Shown: one piece after another, positions 9,712-19,323 of the stretch | How positions within the stretch are numbered: position 1 is the stretch's first letter | How the letters are laid out: each line of letters opens with the position of its first letter | Assembly (NCBI GenBank): GCA_963732905.1 | Contig: CAVTBM010000008.1 | Span: 1,178,001 to 1,242,000, forward strand | Length of the DNA stretch: 64,000 nt | DNA from: DASQZK01 sp963732905 | GTDB lineage: Bacteria > Bacteroidota > Bacteroidia > Bacteroidales > GCA-2748055 | Direction of reading: 5' to 3' | The notes under the pieces: generated by a model | Told to the model about the DNA's origin: nothing | Database searches by the model: none | Seen by the model: only the letters and a program-made list of their open reading frames with translations | Made by a program: the position numbers and the translations under genes

Positions 9712-9965
9712 GACGAATAATTTTCCGCTAAAGTAGTAAATTTTTAAGGATCAGGAATTGAAACAGGTATCAATAAACCATGATAAATAACAGGTTACAG
9801 GTCTGAATCGGGCCTGACTTTTTATGCAGGATGACAGTACATGACCTATTTCGGCTACTGCTCAAAATTTATGGATTGTTTCCGCCGTGGTACTGTCATA
9901 AAGAAATGACATTCAAACTGAAATAAAATTTCCCGGGCCGGAATGCTTAAATCAGGAAGTTTGAA

Positions 9966-10322
9966 TTAAAGTACTTTTTTCAGCAAGGTATCGCCAGCTA
10001 TGTAAACCAAAGCATGGTACACAACCGAGAGTATTCCTAATATCCAGGCAGTGTTGTGTGCACCTGTGAAATATAACAGCACCACAACCAGACCAGTGAT
10101 CACCAACTCCTGGATCAGGCGAAGTATTTCTGAAATTTTGCCAAAGCGATGAAAATCAACCAGGCCCCAAAAACCAAAGCCGGTAACCGGCGCCAGAATC
10201 GCCAGAGCGACCTTCGAAAAAGGACTGTGGCCGGTATGGTATCCCCAGTAGCCAAAACCCAGCACAATGCCAGCCTCCATCACTGCCCGTAATACTACAT
10301 TTATCCATCTTAACTGTTTCAT
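9966..10322 (-). CDS. DUF2568 (YrdB-like) small membrane protein
   Basis: The protein has 118 residues with four predicted membrane helices. It resembles DUF2568/YrdB proteins in GYWGYHTGHS, the APVTGFGFWGLVDFHRFGK loop and a Glu-containing third helix (IQELVITGLVVVLLY). Function unknown. I chose the ATG at 10322; a longer version would need a TTG at 10346 and adds no family-like sequence. Confidence 0.7.
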   Translation of the reverse strand: MKQLRWINVVLRAVMEAGIVLGFGYWGYHTGHSPFSKVALAILAPVTGFGFWGLVDFHRFGKISEILRLIQELVITGLVVVLLYFTGAHNTAWILGILSVVYHALVYIAGDTLLKKVL

Positions 10323-10419
10323 CCTGAATACAATTTGACTTGTCAATCAATCACTTGTAATGGGTTGAGCCGTTGTATGAACTTCATAATATTCCAGGGA
10401 GTTGCACTCCACCATGCGA

Positions 10420-11088
10420 TCAGGGCCGGGAAGTGCCGGCTCTTACCGAACGGTTACGGTCTACCCAATAGGCCAGGATAACAAATAACCATTGTAACTC
10501 ACCGGCCCAGGCAATAGCCTTCACACTTGGTGGCGGGGGTCCCACGAGGTTACTGACATAGATCAGTACCAGTAACAGGATCATCACCCAGAATCCGTAC
10601 CGGCCCACCTTGTTCCTTGCCTCGGTAACCCGGAGATAAAGCAACAATCCGATCAGAAAGATCAGACCCTCCAGAAGGACCGCTGCCACTTTATAATTCC
10701 AAAGTCCAAGACCAAGCAAAATTGTACTTCCCGGATATAGCGGCAGATCGGGAATATGAACAAACAGGTCAAGTACCCAGTGACTCAACACACACAGTCC
10801 CACCACGATTGCTGCAACCGGCTTTCGCTTGATCAGATAATAGACAAGGCCGAAGAGTACTCCCCAGATACAGGCCATCAGCAGGCTGTGCGAGAGAGGG
10901 TAATGTGTAAAACTGAGTGGTGTCATGACGGTCATGCCAGGTTGAATTTTCACGCGTTCCCAACCAAGCAGCAAAAACGTAGGCCAGAGCAGGTCCAGAA
11001 ATTGAGCTGCCAGGAAAAGTGTTCCGAGCGATATGGACGGAGCTGCTTTCTTAGCCCCCAGTCCAACGCCAAAATGTCCTATAAACAT
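10420..11088 (-). CDS. Multi-spanning membrane protein, YdjM/DUF457-like putative metal-dependent hydrolase
   Basis: The protein has 222 residues and six to seven hydrophobic segments. Conserved polar residues lie between helices: GHFGVGLGAKK (H5), FTHYPLSHSL and LSHWVLDLFVH. This spacing of His and Asp resembles YdjM-type membrane-bound metal-dependent hydrolases, but no activity is proven for such proteins. It lies 98 bp upstream of the DUF2568 gene on the same strand, so co-expression is possible. Confidence 0.6.
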   Translation of the reverse strand: MFIGHFGVGLGAKKAAPSISLGTLFLAAQFLDLLWPTFLLLGWERVKIQPGMTVMTPLSFTHYPLSHSLLMACIWGVLFGLVYYLIKRKPVAAIVVGLCVLSHWVLDLFVHIPDLPLYPGSTILLGLGLWNYKVAAVLLEGLIFLIGLLLYLRVTEARNKVGRYGFWVMILLLVLIYVSNLVGPPPPSVKAIAWAGELQWLFVILAYWVDRNRSVRAGTSRP

Positions 11089-11249
11089 ATCGTTTGATTT
11101 TAAGATAATAATTTTCTGATGCGGGCGTCTCCAGGGTTTTTATGAAAATGAATGAATTCTCAGTGATAACCTCTCCCCTTTGGCTTCGCTAAGCGACCAT
11201 ACCCTTACGAATCAAAGGCTGTTAAAGTGTCGCCGCCCGTAACATAGCT

Positions 11250-12044
11250 TCAATAGTATACAAGGCCCCACAAGATGATAATTACAGTATAGATTATCGT
11301 GTAATAGGTCTTATAGCGGGGTTGTATCGGTCTCTCAAAGGATATTACCGAATTGGTTCCCGCGATACCAAAAACAATAACATTGGTGAGATTTCGGCTG
11401 AAATGAATGATTGCGGCTACCCAGACGGAACCGCTCAGCCAGTATATACAGAATAACATGATCCCGCCTAAAAACCAGTCTATGGCCTGGAACATATTGA
11501 CTTTGTTTGTAAGAAAATGCCACAAGGTAAAAATGGTTGCCGAAATAATAAGTGCATAGAAAAAGCCTGATGGCAGCAGAATGTAAGCAAAATAGCCCCT
11601 GAAAAGGATCTCTTCCTGGAGAGCAGCTATAAACAGTACCAGAAATACGAGAAACATGACGGGCAGGCTTTCAACCTGACTGAAATAGTTTTTTACCCGG
11701 GTGATGCTGATGACTTTGTATTTGTTCAGCATCCAGACATATCCAAGGGATAAACCGATGGAGAGTACAAGCCCTGTCAGAACAAACCAGATGTCAGGTA
11801 TATGAAATGAAAATCCAAGTACTGACAAAGGCTGATGATCCCAGAAAAGTAAGAGACACTTAACGGCAAGGATAAACAGAAGATTGAAAATGCCCGCGAT
11901 GATGAGAACCAGTGGTTTGTTCCGTTGTCTTATATCTTTAAGATCAATTGCGGTAAGCTTGATGGTTAGCATCGCAAGAACAGATAAAAGTACGGAAATT
12001 GCGATGACCGCCAATAGGTGAAAAATTGCATTTGTAATATCCAT
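11250..12044 (-). CDS. CPBP family intramembrane glutamic endopeptidase
   Basis: The protein has 264 residues with about eight membrane segments. The CPBP (Abi/Rce1-like) motifs are present: EEILFRG with the Glu pair at E144/E145 and R149, then a histidine in FTLWHFL, then VAAIIHFSRNLTN. These proteases cleave within or near the membrane; in bacteria some mature or protect against bacteriocins, others are uncharacterised. The substrate cannot be inferred. It is a single gene with spacers on both sides. Confidence 0.88.
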   Translation of the reverse strand: MDITNAIFHLLAVIAISVLLSVLAMLTIKLTAIDLKDIRQRNKPLVLIIAGIFNLLFILAVKCLLLFWDHQPLSVLGFSFHIPDIWFVLTGLVLSIGLSLGYVWMLNKYKVISITRVKNYFSQVESLPVMFLVFLVLFIAALQEEILFRGYFAYILLPSGFFYALIISATIFTLWHFLTNKVNMFQAIDWFLGGIMLFCIYWLSGSVWVAAIIHFSRNLTNVIVFGIAGTNSVISFERPIQPRYKTYYTIIYTVIIILWGLVYY

Positions 12045-12599
12045 ATGCTATATCAATCAGGCACCGGAAAGAACCGGAATTATATGACTATCCATTTTCT
12101 ACTAAGCTTAACAATACATAATATCAGTGAGTTCCGGTTATATTTCCAAAATAGCCTCTAAATTACGGCGGATGGAATGAATGCTTGGGTAATTTTGGGG
12201 GAACTCTTTTCCCGATTTGGGCATAAGATAGTTGGCACTTGAATTACCTGTATTGAGCCAACAGAAATAATATGGCAGGAAAGATTCGTGGTAAACTCTG
12301 AAAAAACGGATTTGTTAAAAATAACCCTGTGTACAGACAACACCGGTATTTTTATTTTCTGAAAAGCGTCTGTCAGGACTTAGGAAAAAGGGGCGGAATG
12401 ATCTTTATCTTTTCCCAAAGTGCTTAATCCAATGCCGGCCCTCCCTTTTTTGAGGAGACAATGGCAATGATCACGGGATTTACATTTACCTGAATTTGAA
12501 ACAGTTACTCAGGACTCATCTATCCTTGAAGTATGATTAAAACCCAGGACTGACCATTGTGGCATTAATACAGGATCGTGCAGGACGTGAATTCCAACC
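12045..12599. other. 555-bp spacer, nothing recognised
   Basis: AT-rich intergenic sequence between the CPBP gene and the end of the sulfatase gene. I see no plausible gene, repeat or RNA in it. Confidence 0.5.
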
Positions 12600-14495
12600 T
12601 TACTTTTGGCGGGGCTGACCACAATTAATCCTGGCCTGGTCCAGCGCAAAGCCGATAAACATCGGGTACATCCAGTTTTTATACCCGTCGCCCACATTCC
12701 CGTAACATTTTTCAGCTTCCTGTATTATGTCCGGAAGAATCGGCTTCGCATCACCGCCGATCCTGCGGATGGAAATGGCTGCATCCAGAACGGTAGTAGG
12801 ACGGTCATCCTTTAAATATCTTGCCAGGGTTCCCAGACCCCTTTCCTTATTGATTCCGCGCTCAATGACGATTTCAGAAGCCAGTATGGCCACCGCCGGC
12901 GAACTGTTTCCGGTGAGACCTTCAACCAGTTTGCCTATTTCATCATTTTTAGCAGTCGAGTTCATGACGGCATTCAAACCCCAGAATACAACTCCTGAAT
13001 CGTCATCTTTCAGCAATTTGGCTATGATTTCCGGATCCTGGTTTTTCACAGAGGCCAGAAATGCAGAATGTATGATCTTGTCTGCATCATAGCGGGCAGG
13101 ATCTTGTGCAATTTCATAGGGCGAAGAACCCTCGGAACGAATCATCATTTCCGACTCGTACAGGAAGCCGATGTCTTTCTTTTCGATAAGCGAGGACATA
13201 AGCTGCGCTTTCAGCTCATTCTTTTTGTCAAGCCAGGCAGGATCTGAGGCCAGGTTATTTAACTCGTAAGGGTCTGAATTAAGATCGTATAGTTCTTCCG
13301 TATCCTTTGGCCGGTACATCCTCATGACGGTGTCGTTCAAACGGCCTTCATCCTTCAGGGCATTTAATTCCCGGTAACTTCTCTTTTCGTCACCAAAGAT
13401 CAGGGCTTTCTGAATATAAGGTTTATAGGGCATGAAATTATGGATATATTCATACCTGCCGTCGCTGATCAGCCTGGATATGTCGTATGCATCATCAGCC
13501 CGGCTCCTGGCCCCGTAGATATATTCGTTCTTTTGTATATGCTTACCTGCAAAAGGAACACCCTGCATGGCCGGAGCAGGCTTAAGTCCGGCAAGGCTCA
13601 TGACTGTCGGTGCAAAGTCAGCAAAACTGATCAGTTTATTGTCCTTCGTTCCTTTTTTCGTCTCAAACAACGACTTGTACTTGTCGGGAACATATACCAC
13701 CAGGGGCACCTGCATACCGCTTTTATAACACCAGCGTTTATAGCGGGGCATCCCGTAACCATGATCGGCAAATACGAAGATTATGGTATTGTCCATCTCC
13801 CCGGCGTCCTTCAGTTCCTTTATTTTTTCGCCGAGTTGCATATCGAATTTTGTGATCAGATCATAGAGATGAGCCCAGATGGTCCGCATTTCAGGTGTAT
13901 CGGGATAATACGGAGGAAGCTGGGCTTTTGCAGGGTCATGGTAATCAGTCAGTCCGGCGATATCCCTTGCCTCAAAGCGGTTTGTATTGCCTTCGTGAGT
14001 AATGCCGAAATTAAATACGCTGAAAAATGGGGTACCTTTCGGACCATGCTTCCAGTGGGCATCCCTTCCGTTTTCATCCCATCGCCCGGCTGGATCAAAA
14101 TTGTAATCCGTTTTGTCGTTGTTGGTGCAATAGTAGCCCGCCTTTCTGAGAAACTCCGGAAGGATCTTCAATGAATCAGGAACCGGAATTTCCGACCGGA
14201 GATGCTGTGTACCGAGAGAGGTGGCCTGTATGCCCGTGATCAGGGCCGAACGTGCCGGAGCACAGATGGCCGCAGTGGCATACACATCGGTGAACACGAT
14301 TCCTTCTTTTGCCAGTTGATCGATATTGGGTGTCTTTGCCTGTGGATCTCCATAGCAGCCGAAAGCAGGACCTATATCTTCAGCGGTGAGCCAAAGAATA
14401 TTGGGCAAAGGTTCCGACGTCTTCTGACGGGAACAACCGGCAAGCATAACAAAAGCAAGCGGCAGTGTGCTATAGGTCAACAAAGAATGCTTCAT
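12600..14495 (-). CDS. Type I sulfatase lipoprotein with C-terminal HEAT-like region
   Basis: The protein has 631 residues. A lipobox (LAGC, lipidated C21) predicts a periplasm-facing or surface lipoprotein. The alkaline-phosphatase-fold sulfatase core (about 30-440) has the formylglycine motif CAPARS at C78, which needs an FGly-generating enzyme (typically anSME) encoded elsewhere. Metal-binding residues are visible in NILWLTAEDIG and in FVFADHGYGMPRYKR. It should hydrolyse sulfate esters, perhaps on glycans, but the substrate is not readable. The C-terminal 180 residues (SVKNQDPEIIAKLLKDDD onward) look like HEAT-type helical repeats, an extension beyond the usual sulfatase size that may bind a partner. 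Confidence 0.9.
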   Translation of the reverse strand: MKHSLLTYSTLPLAFVMLAGCSRQKTSEPLPNILWLTAEDIGPAFGCYGDPQAKTPNIDQLAKEGIVFTDVYATAAICAPARSALITGIQATSLGTQHLRSEIPVPDSLKILPEFLRKAGYYCTNNDKTDYNFDPAGRWDENGRDAHWKHGPKGTPFFSVFNFGITHEGNTNRFEARDIAGLTDYHDPAKAQLPPYYPDTPEMRTIWAHLYDLITKFDMQLGEKIKELKDAGEMDNTIIFVFADHGYGMPRYKRWCYKSGMQVPLVVYVPDKYKSLFETKKGTKDNKLISFADFAPTVMSLAGLKPAPAMQGVPFAGKHIQKNEYIYGARSRADDAYDISRLISDGRYEYIHNFMPYKPYIQKALIFGDEKRSYRELNALKDEGRLNDTVMRMYRPKDTEELYDLNSDPYELNNLASDPAWLDKKNELKAQLMSSLIEKKDIGFLYESEMMIRSEGSSPYEIAQDPARYDADKIIHSAFLASVKNQDPEIIAKLLKDDDSGVVFWGLNAVMNSTAKNDEIGKLVEGLTGNSSPAVAILASEIVIERGINKERGLGTLARYLKDDRPTTVLDAAISIRRIGGDAKPILPDIIQEAEKCYGNVGDGYKNWMYPMFIGFALDQARINCGQPRQK

Positions 14496-14618
14496 GATAT
14501 CATGTGATTTAATGAATTGTCAATGGTTGCTGTTGATCCAAAAAAAAATTAAACCGGGATAGAGCCATTAAATTTAACGCATTTATTACAAATGAAGAAG
14601 AGCCTGATGCTGTCAGAT

Positions 14619-15407
14619 TTATAAGTCTTCCCCGTTTTCTATATACCGGGTCAAATCGTTCACAAATCTTACCATCGGAGCCCCGTCGATGACATCGTGG
14701 TCAAATAGTATGGTCATATTCAGGATCTCCCTTACTCTTATTTCATCCTGGATAACAACAGCTTTTTTTATTACAGAACCAACTCCGAAAGATATTGGAT
14801 GCACGCTGCTATGGATGAACCATCCGTTGATCCTCCCCATCATACCCAATGAAGTAACCATTGCATTCCCCATTTTGTTAAATGCCACCCGTGGATGTCT
14901 CAACATGTATTTCCAGACGGCTCTCCTTAAAAATCCCGGCAAGCGGTAATACAACCTTTCATAAACATCTGATTGTCTGTTCAGTACCATCTCGTTCTCA
15001 GATAATGTCTTTTTTCCTGCATTTTCAATCTCCTGTGTTATTGCAGGTATACTTTTCTCATTAGCTCTTTCTATGACAAGGGGTATTGGTACTTTTTTCC
15101 CCCCTGATTCTTTTTCAACAACAATGGAGATGTTTATGTCATCAAAGGATATCAGCTTTTTCTTATTGTACAGAAAGGATGAGGCATCCGGGTGTTTTTC
15201 CAGGGCTATGCCGATCACTTTTATGATCCAGGCAGTAAAGGAGACTTTAGATCCATTTCTTTTCAGCGCCTTCAGTTTCATTCGGCTATCCGTCACGTCA
15301 AATTCAAGCAAAGCACTTACATGATGCCTTAGCATACTAACGGAATACACATCGAATGTCGCGATCCTTGATGCCGGAACTGACTGAAAATGGTAAGCTT
15401 TATTCAT
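14619..15407 (-). CDS. Orphan 2-oxoacid dehydrogenase E2-type acyltransferase domain
   Basis: The protein has 262 residues and contains only the chloramphenicol-acetyltransferase-like catalytic domain of E2 enzymes. There is no lipoyl domain and no peripheral-subunit-binding domain. The active-site motif is FDHDVIDGAP, which keeps His and Asp of the canonical HRVVDG. An insertion (LYYRLPGFLRRAVWKYMLRH) is basic and amphipathic and may touch the membrane. It probably transfers an acyl group from CoA, but acceptor and donor are unknown. It is unrelated in position to the true sucB at 57.9 kb. Confidence 0.75.
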   Translation of the reverse strand: MNKAYHFQSVPASRIATFDVYSVSMLRHHVSALLEFDVTDSRMKLKALKRNGSKVSFTAWIIKVIGIALEKHPDASSFLYNKKKLISFDDINISIVVEKESGGKKVPIPLVIERANEKSIPAITQEIENAGKKTLSENEMVLNRQSDVYERLYYRLPGFLRRAVWKYMLRHPRVAFNKMGNAMVTSLGMMGRINGWFIHSSVHPISFGVGSVIKKAVVIQDEIRVREILNMTILFDHDVIDGAPMVRFVNDLTRYIENGEDL

Positions 15408-15704
15408 TTATCCACGGAATATTCCTGAACACCGCATAGCAGCAGGTTTAAACGGGTTACCTATTTTCGTCATTTCTTTTTCAGGAGGTATCAGGGGTTT
15501 AAATTATAATTTTATTCTCTTTCACTCCCCATATTGTGGACATAATTACAAATATACCGATCTTTTGGCAGATTGACCTTGAATATATTCAAATGGCTGT
15601 TTCACACGAAGGGCATACTGCCGGTATACTACTCAGAGGACCTTACCACTTCGGGATGTGACATTCATCCATAGTCATAAAATCAACGATTTTTAAACCG
15701 TAGG

Positions 15705-18700
15705 TTAATGAATGATCATCATCTTCCGGGATTTTGTTCCTGTGGAAATGCCCCGGAGAGTATAATAATAAACACCCGTATTAAGCCCTGTCCCCTCAAT
15801 TTCCAGGCTGTGCCTCCCTGCTCCCTGTAATCCGGGGACATAGCTTCTGAGAAGTTTTCCGGAAATATCATAAATATTGATTGTGATATTATCAGAACGA
15901 TTCAGGTAGTAGTCAATTCTGGAGGACTCGTCAAAGGGATTCGGATAGTTCTGGTAAAGCTCCAGACCTCCTGAATTTTGCAAAGGATAATCAATTACTG
16001 CATCAGTCTGTGAATCCTGAAGCGAGATCCATCCGGTGTTATTGTTCTCATGTACTTCATCGATGGTATTATCGGGGTCAATAACCATATACAGCCTGGA
16101 TTGAGACAGATCTTTGGGCTTGACCCATACAAAGCTGATGGTTTTAACGCTTCGTGAAGCGACAGGGCCATCCGTCAGGAATTCGGTATTTCCATAAATA
16201 TCACTGACAAGTTCACCACCTGCCCTGGGGTCTCCAAGATAGAATTGTACCTTAACAGCCGACGGTGTATTTACCAGGCTGAAATTTCTCACGTTAGCAG
16301 TAACAATGGCTGTATCGCCCGGTGAAAGATAGGAAGGTTTAAGCAGGATATCCGTTGTTTGCTGACGCTTGGATTCATCTGAAACCGCGAAACCTTTTTC
16401 CGGATCGAGTAACCATGGAAGGATCATAGTGGGGTCTGGTTTGGAGCCATACATTTCCTGCCACCATGTTTGTCCCCCCTGCAGATCAATTTCAGGTTCC
16501 ACACTGTAATCGATGACGAGGGCTCCCTGATTTGACCAGTAAGCATAAGGCGTTATCCTGTATTCAGTAGGGCCAATGGATCTGTCAATACCGCCAATGT
16601 CAACCCTTAGCCTGATTTCATCAGATATCGTTGTTGTAGAGGTATACAGGTAAGCATCACTCTGATTGAAACTTTTTTTAAACCCTAATGCCATTGAGCC
16701 TGCATCCACACCAAACTGTATGCCTTCATAGGCATCGTTCTGAATAAAATTGCTTTCTTTTAATTCCCAGTGATAGTCTGAATTAGAACTTAATGTAAAG
16801 GTCGGTGTAGAGATATCGTTCTCAGGTTGTATCTCCTGAAAAACTTTTGGATTTTTATGAATGCTATCATACGAATAATAGGATAAAATATTGCCGACTT
16901 CATGGATGGGTTGATAGGAATACCCACTTACACTTTTACTGGGGAACCACCTCGCTTCTGATTTGGTCGGAACGAATGTCACGATTACACCCGATTCTTC
17001 AGTACTGTTCCCGATAAAGTAAGGATATTCCCAGATATCATAATCGGTAATGGTTGAAAATATTTGGTCATCTTCAATCGCCGAAACTTCAAGCTGAACC
17101 GTTTGAGACTTGCTGACGGTACTTGTCTTTTCAAAATGCTCTCCGTAATTGGCGAGTAAATGATATTCAAAATTGTCGGTGTATGTAGCCGAAACCGAAC
17201 CTCCAACGCCCAGGGGGGCAGCTTCCGCCTGAAGGCCGACACCCAGGGACCCTTCTCTTGCCAATCCTGCAGAAACAGCCCATGAACTTTGAATGTCCGT
17301 TTTAAGCTCAGACGTCTGAGTAGTAGATATGAAATAGGTGGATGTAAATTTACAATCCTGATTGCTGTAACAGGTATTGATATCATAGACGTTACCATCA
17401 AAAACATCAAAATGCACTGGCGGGGCGTTCAGGACAACTATAGGCTGGCTTATTCCGGTGCGGTGAGAATACCTGGGGGCCTGAATGGTCACTTTTGAAT
17501 TTTGAAAATCTCCAACCGCAAGAGCATAGGTGCGGTTTGGCCAGTTATATGGAATATTTGTCTTGTTCACAGCACTGGATTTCAAAGCGAAACCGGATAA
17601 TGTTCCGGTAGTGTCGCCGTAGACACTCAGATTAAAACCCTGTGGAAAAGGATTTTCCCAGTCGGTGCTGTATATGTTTTTCACCACGATAAGTTCCTCC
17701 CCGGGAATGTCGTCGAGGTTACACATTTCCATATAGTCGTAACTGTCGTGCAGATCATCCCCGTTGTTACTCGTTGTAAACCCTCCGCTGGTCACTTTAG
17801 TCAGATCCAGTGAAGCTGTGGTAGTGTAGAGGTCAAATGTGCCGGACCGGGAAAAGACAAGCTCGGAACTTCCGTCAGCGTCCATATCGCCTGATACAAG
17901 TGAAATCGAAGGTAGAAAATTATCATTGTAATGTTTGGATACCCGCTTACCCTCATCAGAAACCAGGCTGTTTAGATCCCCGCTTGTTTTAACTATCTGA
18001 AGATAAGTATCATCAACATTAGGTCCCTCATTATGAAGGGTTGTAAAAGCCAGGGCAATCATATCCTGCTGCCCGCCATTTCCCGGGACAGTGGCTGCAG
18101 CCAGCCCTATTTCATTGAGGGAAAACTGTGAATCTGTGATCGTAGTTTCCGGAATAATAACCGTTTTTGCCTTTGGCACAAAACTCCCATTTACATAATC
18201 ATATATCCTGACGTAGACGCCTCTTTCATATTCAGGATCGTTATCAGCATCGTAACTGATAAGGGCTATCTCATCCTTACCGTCCTGATTAAAATCACCG
18301 GCTATGACGCAAAAACGTGATTCATCCATGGGATTACCGGATAAACTCTCATTACTGACAGAAGCCTTTAGCTGCGGAACCAGGGTTCCGTCAGAATCAT
18401 ATAATCTGATATTAATATTTTTGTTCACATCCATGAAAGCCAAAACAAACTCATCATATCCATCGCCATCAAAATCTCCGGGTACAGTAAATATTCTCCT
18501 CTGTTCTCCGGAGCCCTGGATTAATTTTCCTTCAACCGGAACGTTCAGGTGATAATTCGGATCCATGATGGTTAACACTACGGAGGAATCAGCTCCTTCC
18601 CATGCACCAACAAGTTCATTGGTTCCGTTATGGTCGAGATCGACAACAGAAAGGTTCATTTTTTTATTCCCGCCGACAGGAAGATTCAACGAGTCGGCTC

Positions 18701-18914
18701 TCAGGTTTTCAACCGTATGACTGTCGGTTGAACTAAAATAGACATTCAGAAAAGGGTTAAGGGAATCGGGATTCAGACCTCCGCTCCATAAAACATAAAT
18801 ACTGCTTGGGATAACAATGGGTTTGGTCCAGTGAAACGGATCTTCGGGTTGCTGTGAATAGGAGGAGATAAAAAATAAGGCTAAAATTGCCATTGCACTG
18901 ATACATTTTTGCAT
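15705..18914 (-). CDS. Large exported FG-GAP repeat protein with T9SS type A sorting domain
   Basis: The protein has 1,069 residues with signal peptide 1-21. The first half has repeated FG-GAP/VCBS-like calcium-loop segments (VVDLDHNGTNEL, GDFDGDGYDEF, GDFNQDGKDEI, GDMDADGSSEL), a beta-propeller signature. A central segment follows (glycine-rich GVGLQAEAAPLGVGGSVSAT flanked by alternating Ser/Thr-rich strands) of no family I can name. Next comes a CARDB-like domain (about 855-950) and a C-terminal T9SS type A domain (LYQNYPNPFDESSRI to the end). It should be secreted through T9SS and attached to the cell surface or released. A TTG start 60 nt upstream is possible but the ATG at 18914 gives a cleaner signal peptide. 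Confidence 0.85.
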   Translation of the reverse strand: MQKCISAMAILALFFISSYSQQPEDPFHWTKPIVIPSSIYVLWSGGLNPDSLNPFLNVYFSSTDSHTVENLRADSLNLPVGGNKKMNLSVVDLDHNGTNELVGAWEGADSSVVLTIMDPNYHLNVPVEGKLIQGSGEQRRIFTVPGDFDGDGYDEFVLAFMDVNKNINIRLYDSDGTLVPQLKASVSNESLSGNPMDESRFCVIAGDFNQDGKDEIALISYDADNDPEYERGVYVRIYDYVNGSFVPKAKTVIIPETTITDSQFSLNEIGLAAATVPGNGGQQDMIALAFTTLHNEGPNVDDTYLQIVKTSGDLNSLVSDEGKRVSKHYNDNFLPSISLVSGDMDADGSSELVFSRSGTFDLYTTTASLDLTKVTSGGFTTSNNGDDLHDSYDYMEMCNLDDIPGEELIVVKNIYSTDWENPFPQGFNLSVYGDTTGTLSGFALKSSAVNKTNIPYNWPNRTYALAVGDFQNSKVTIQAPRYSHRTGISQPIVVLNAPPVHFDVFDGNVYDINTCYSNQDCKFTSTYFISTTQTSELKTDIQSSWAVSAGLAREGSLGVGLQAEAAPLGVGGSVSATYTDNFEYHLLANYGEHFEKTSTVSKSQTVQLEVSAIEDDQIFSTITDYDIWEYPYFIGNSTEESGVIVTFVPTKSEARWFPSKSVSGYSYQPIHEVGNILSYYSYDSIHKNPKVFQEIQPENDISTPTFTLSSNSDYHWELKESNFIQNDAYEGIQFGVDAGSMALGFKKSFNQSDAYLYTSTTTISDEIRLRVDIGGIDRSIGPTEYRITPYAYWSNQGALVIDYSVEPEIDLQGGQTWWQEMYGSKPDPTMILPWLLDPEKGFAVSDESKRQQTTDILLKPSYLSPGDTAIVTANVRNFSLVNTPSAVKVQFYLGDPRAGGELVSDIYGNTEFLTDGPVASRSVKTISFVWVKPKDLSQSRLYMVIDPDNTIDEVHENNNTGWISLQDSQTDAVIDYPLQNSGGLELYQNYPNPFDESSRIDYYLNRSDNITINIYDISGKLLRSYVPGLQGAGRHSLEIEGTGLNTGVYYYTLRGISTGTKSRKMMIIH

Positions 18915-19323
18915 AACTCGCTGAATTAGTGAAATGGGGATATTCACTAACCCCACAATTCTGTGTTTGTTCAATGAATTATCCTGTAGTTTTTAATTTT
19001 ACATTGACAGACTGGCATTTTCAATGATTTTTCAGCTCGTCTACCCCCAGCCCTTTAGGGAGCAATCTGAAAAATATTCCTGTTCCCTTCAGGATAAAAA
19101 CAGGTTGATTTTTCCAAACTGTCAGAGCAGAATTAATCGAAAATAGTATTTCCCGGATAATATGGATTCCTCACACCGGAGGTGCTCATTGGAATTATCC
19201 CTGTTTACGCCTATCTTCGGGATGAATGGAGACAGGAGATCGGAAAGGTAATCGGTAATCGAAAATTACATGTTGGCAATTTGCATCAGAATGGTGACCG
19301 GTTATGGCAAGTGAAAAAGGAAA
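18915..19323. other. 409-bp spacer containing one copy of a dispersed repeat
   Basis: No gene seen. A repeat copy lies at 19032-19087 on the minus strand (see separate entry). The rest is unremarkable. Confidence 0.5.
19032..19087 (-). repeat. Dispersed intergenic repeat, copy A
   Basis: Read on the minus strand it contains GAACAGG, TTTTTCAGATTGCTCCCT and AGGGCTGGGG, then AGCTG. The same order of words occurs on the plus strand at 25511-25568. Both copies sit in spacers and have a hairpin-capable core (CCCTnnAGGG). Confidence 0.6.

Noticed and set aside
14619..15407. A second functional sucB
   Set aside because: It lacks the lipoyl and subunit-binding domains and the usual HRVVDG motif, and is far from any E1 or E3 gene.
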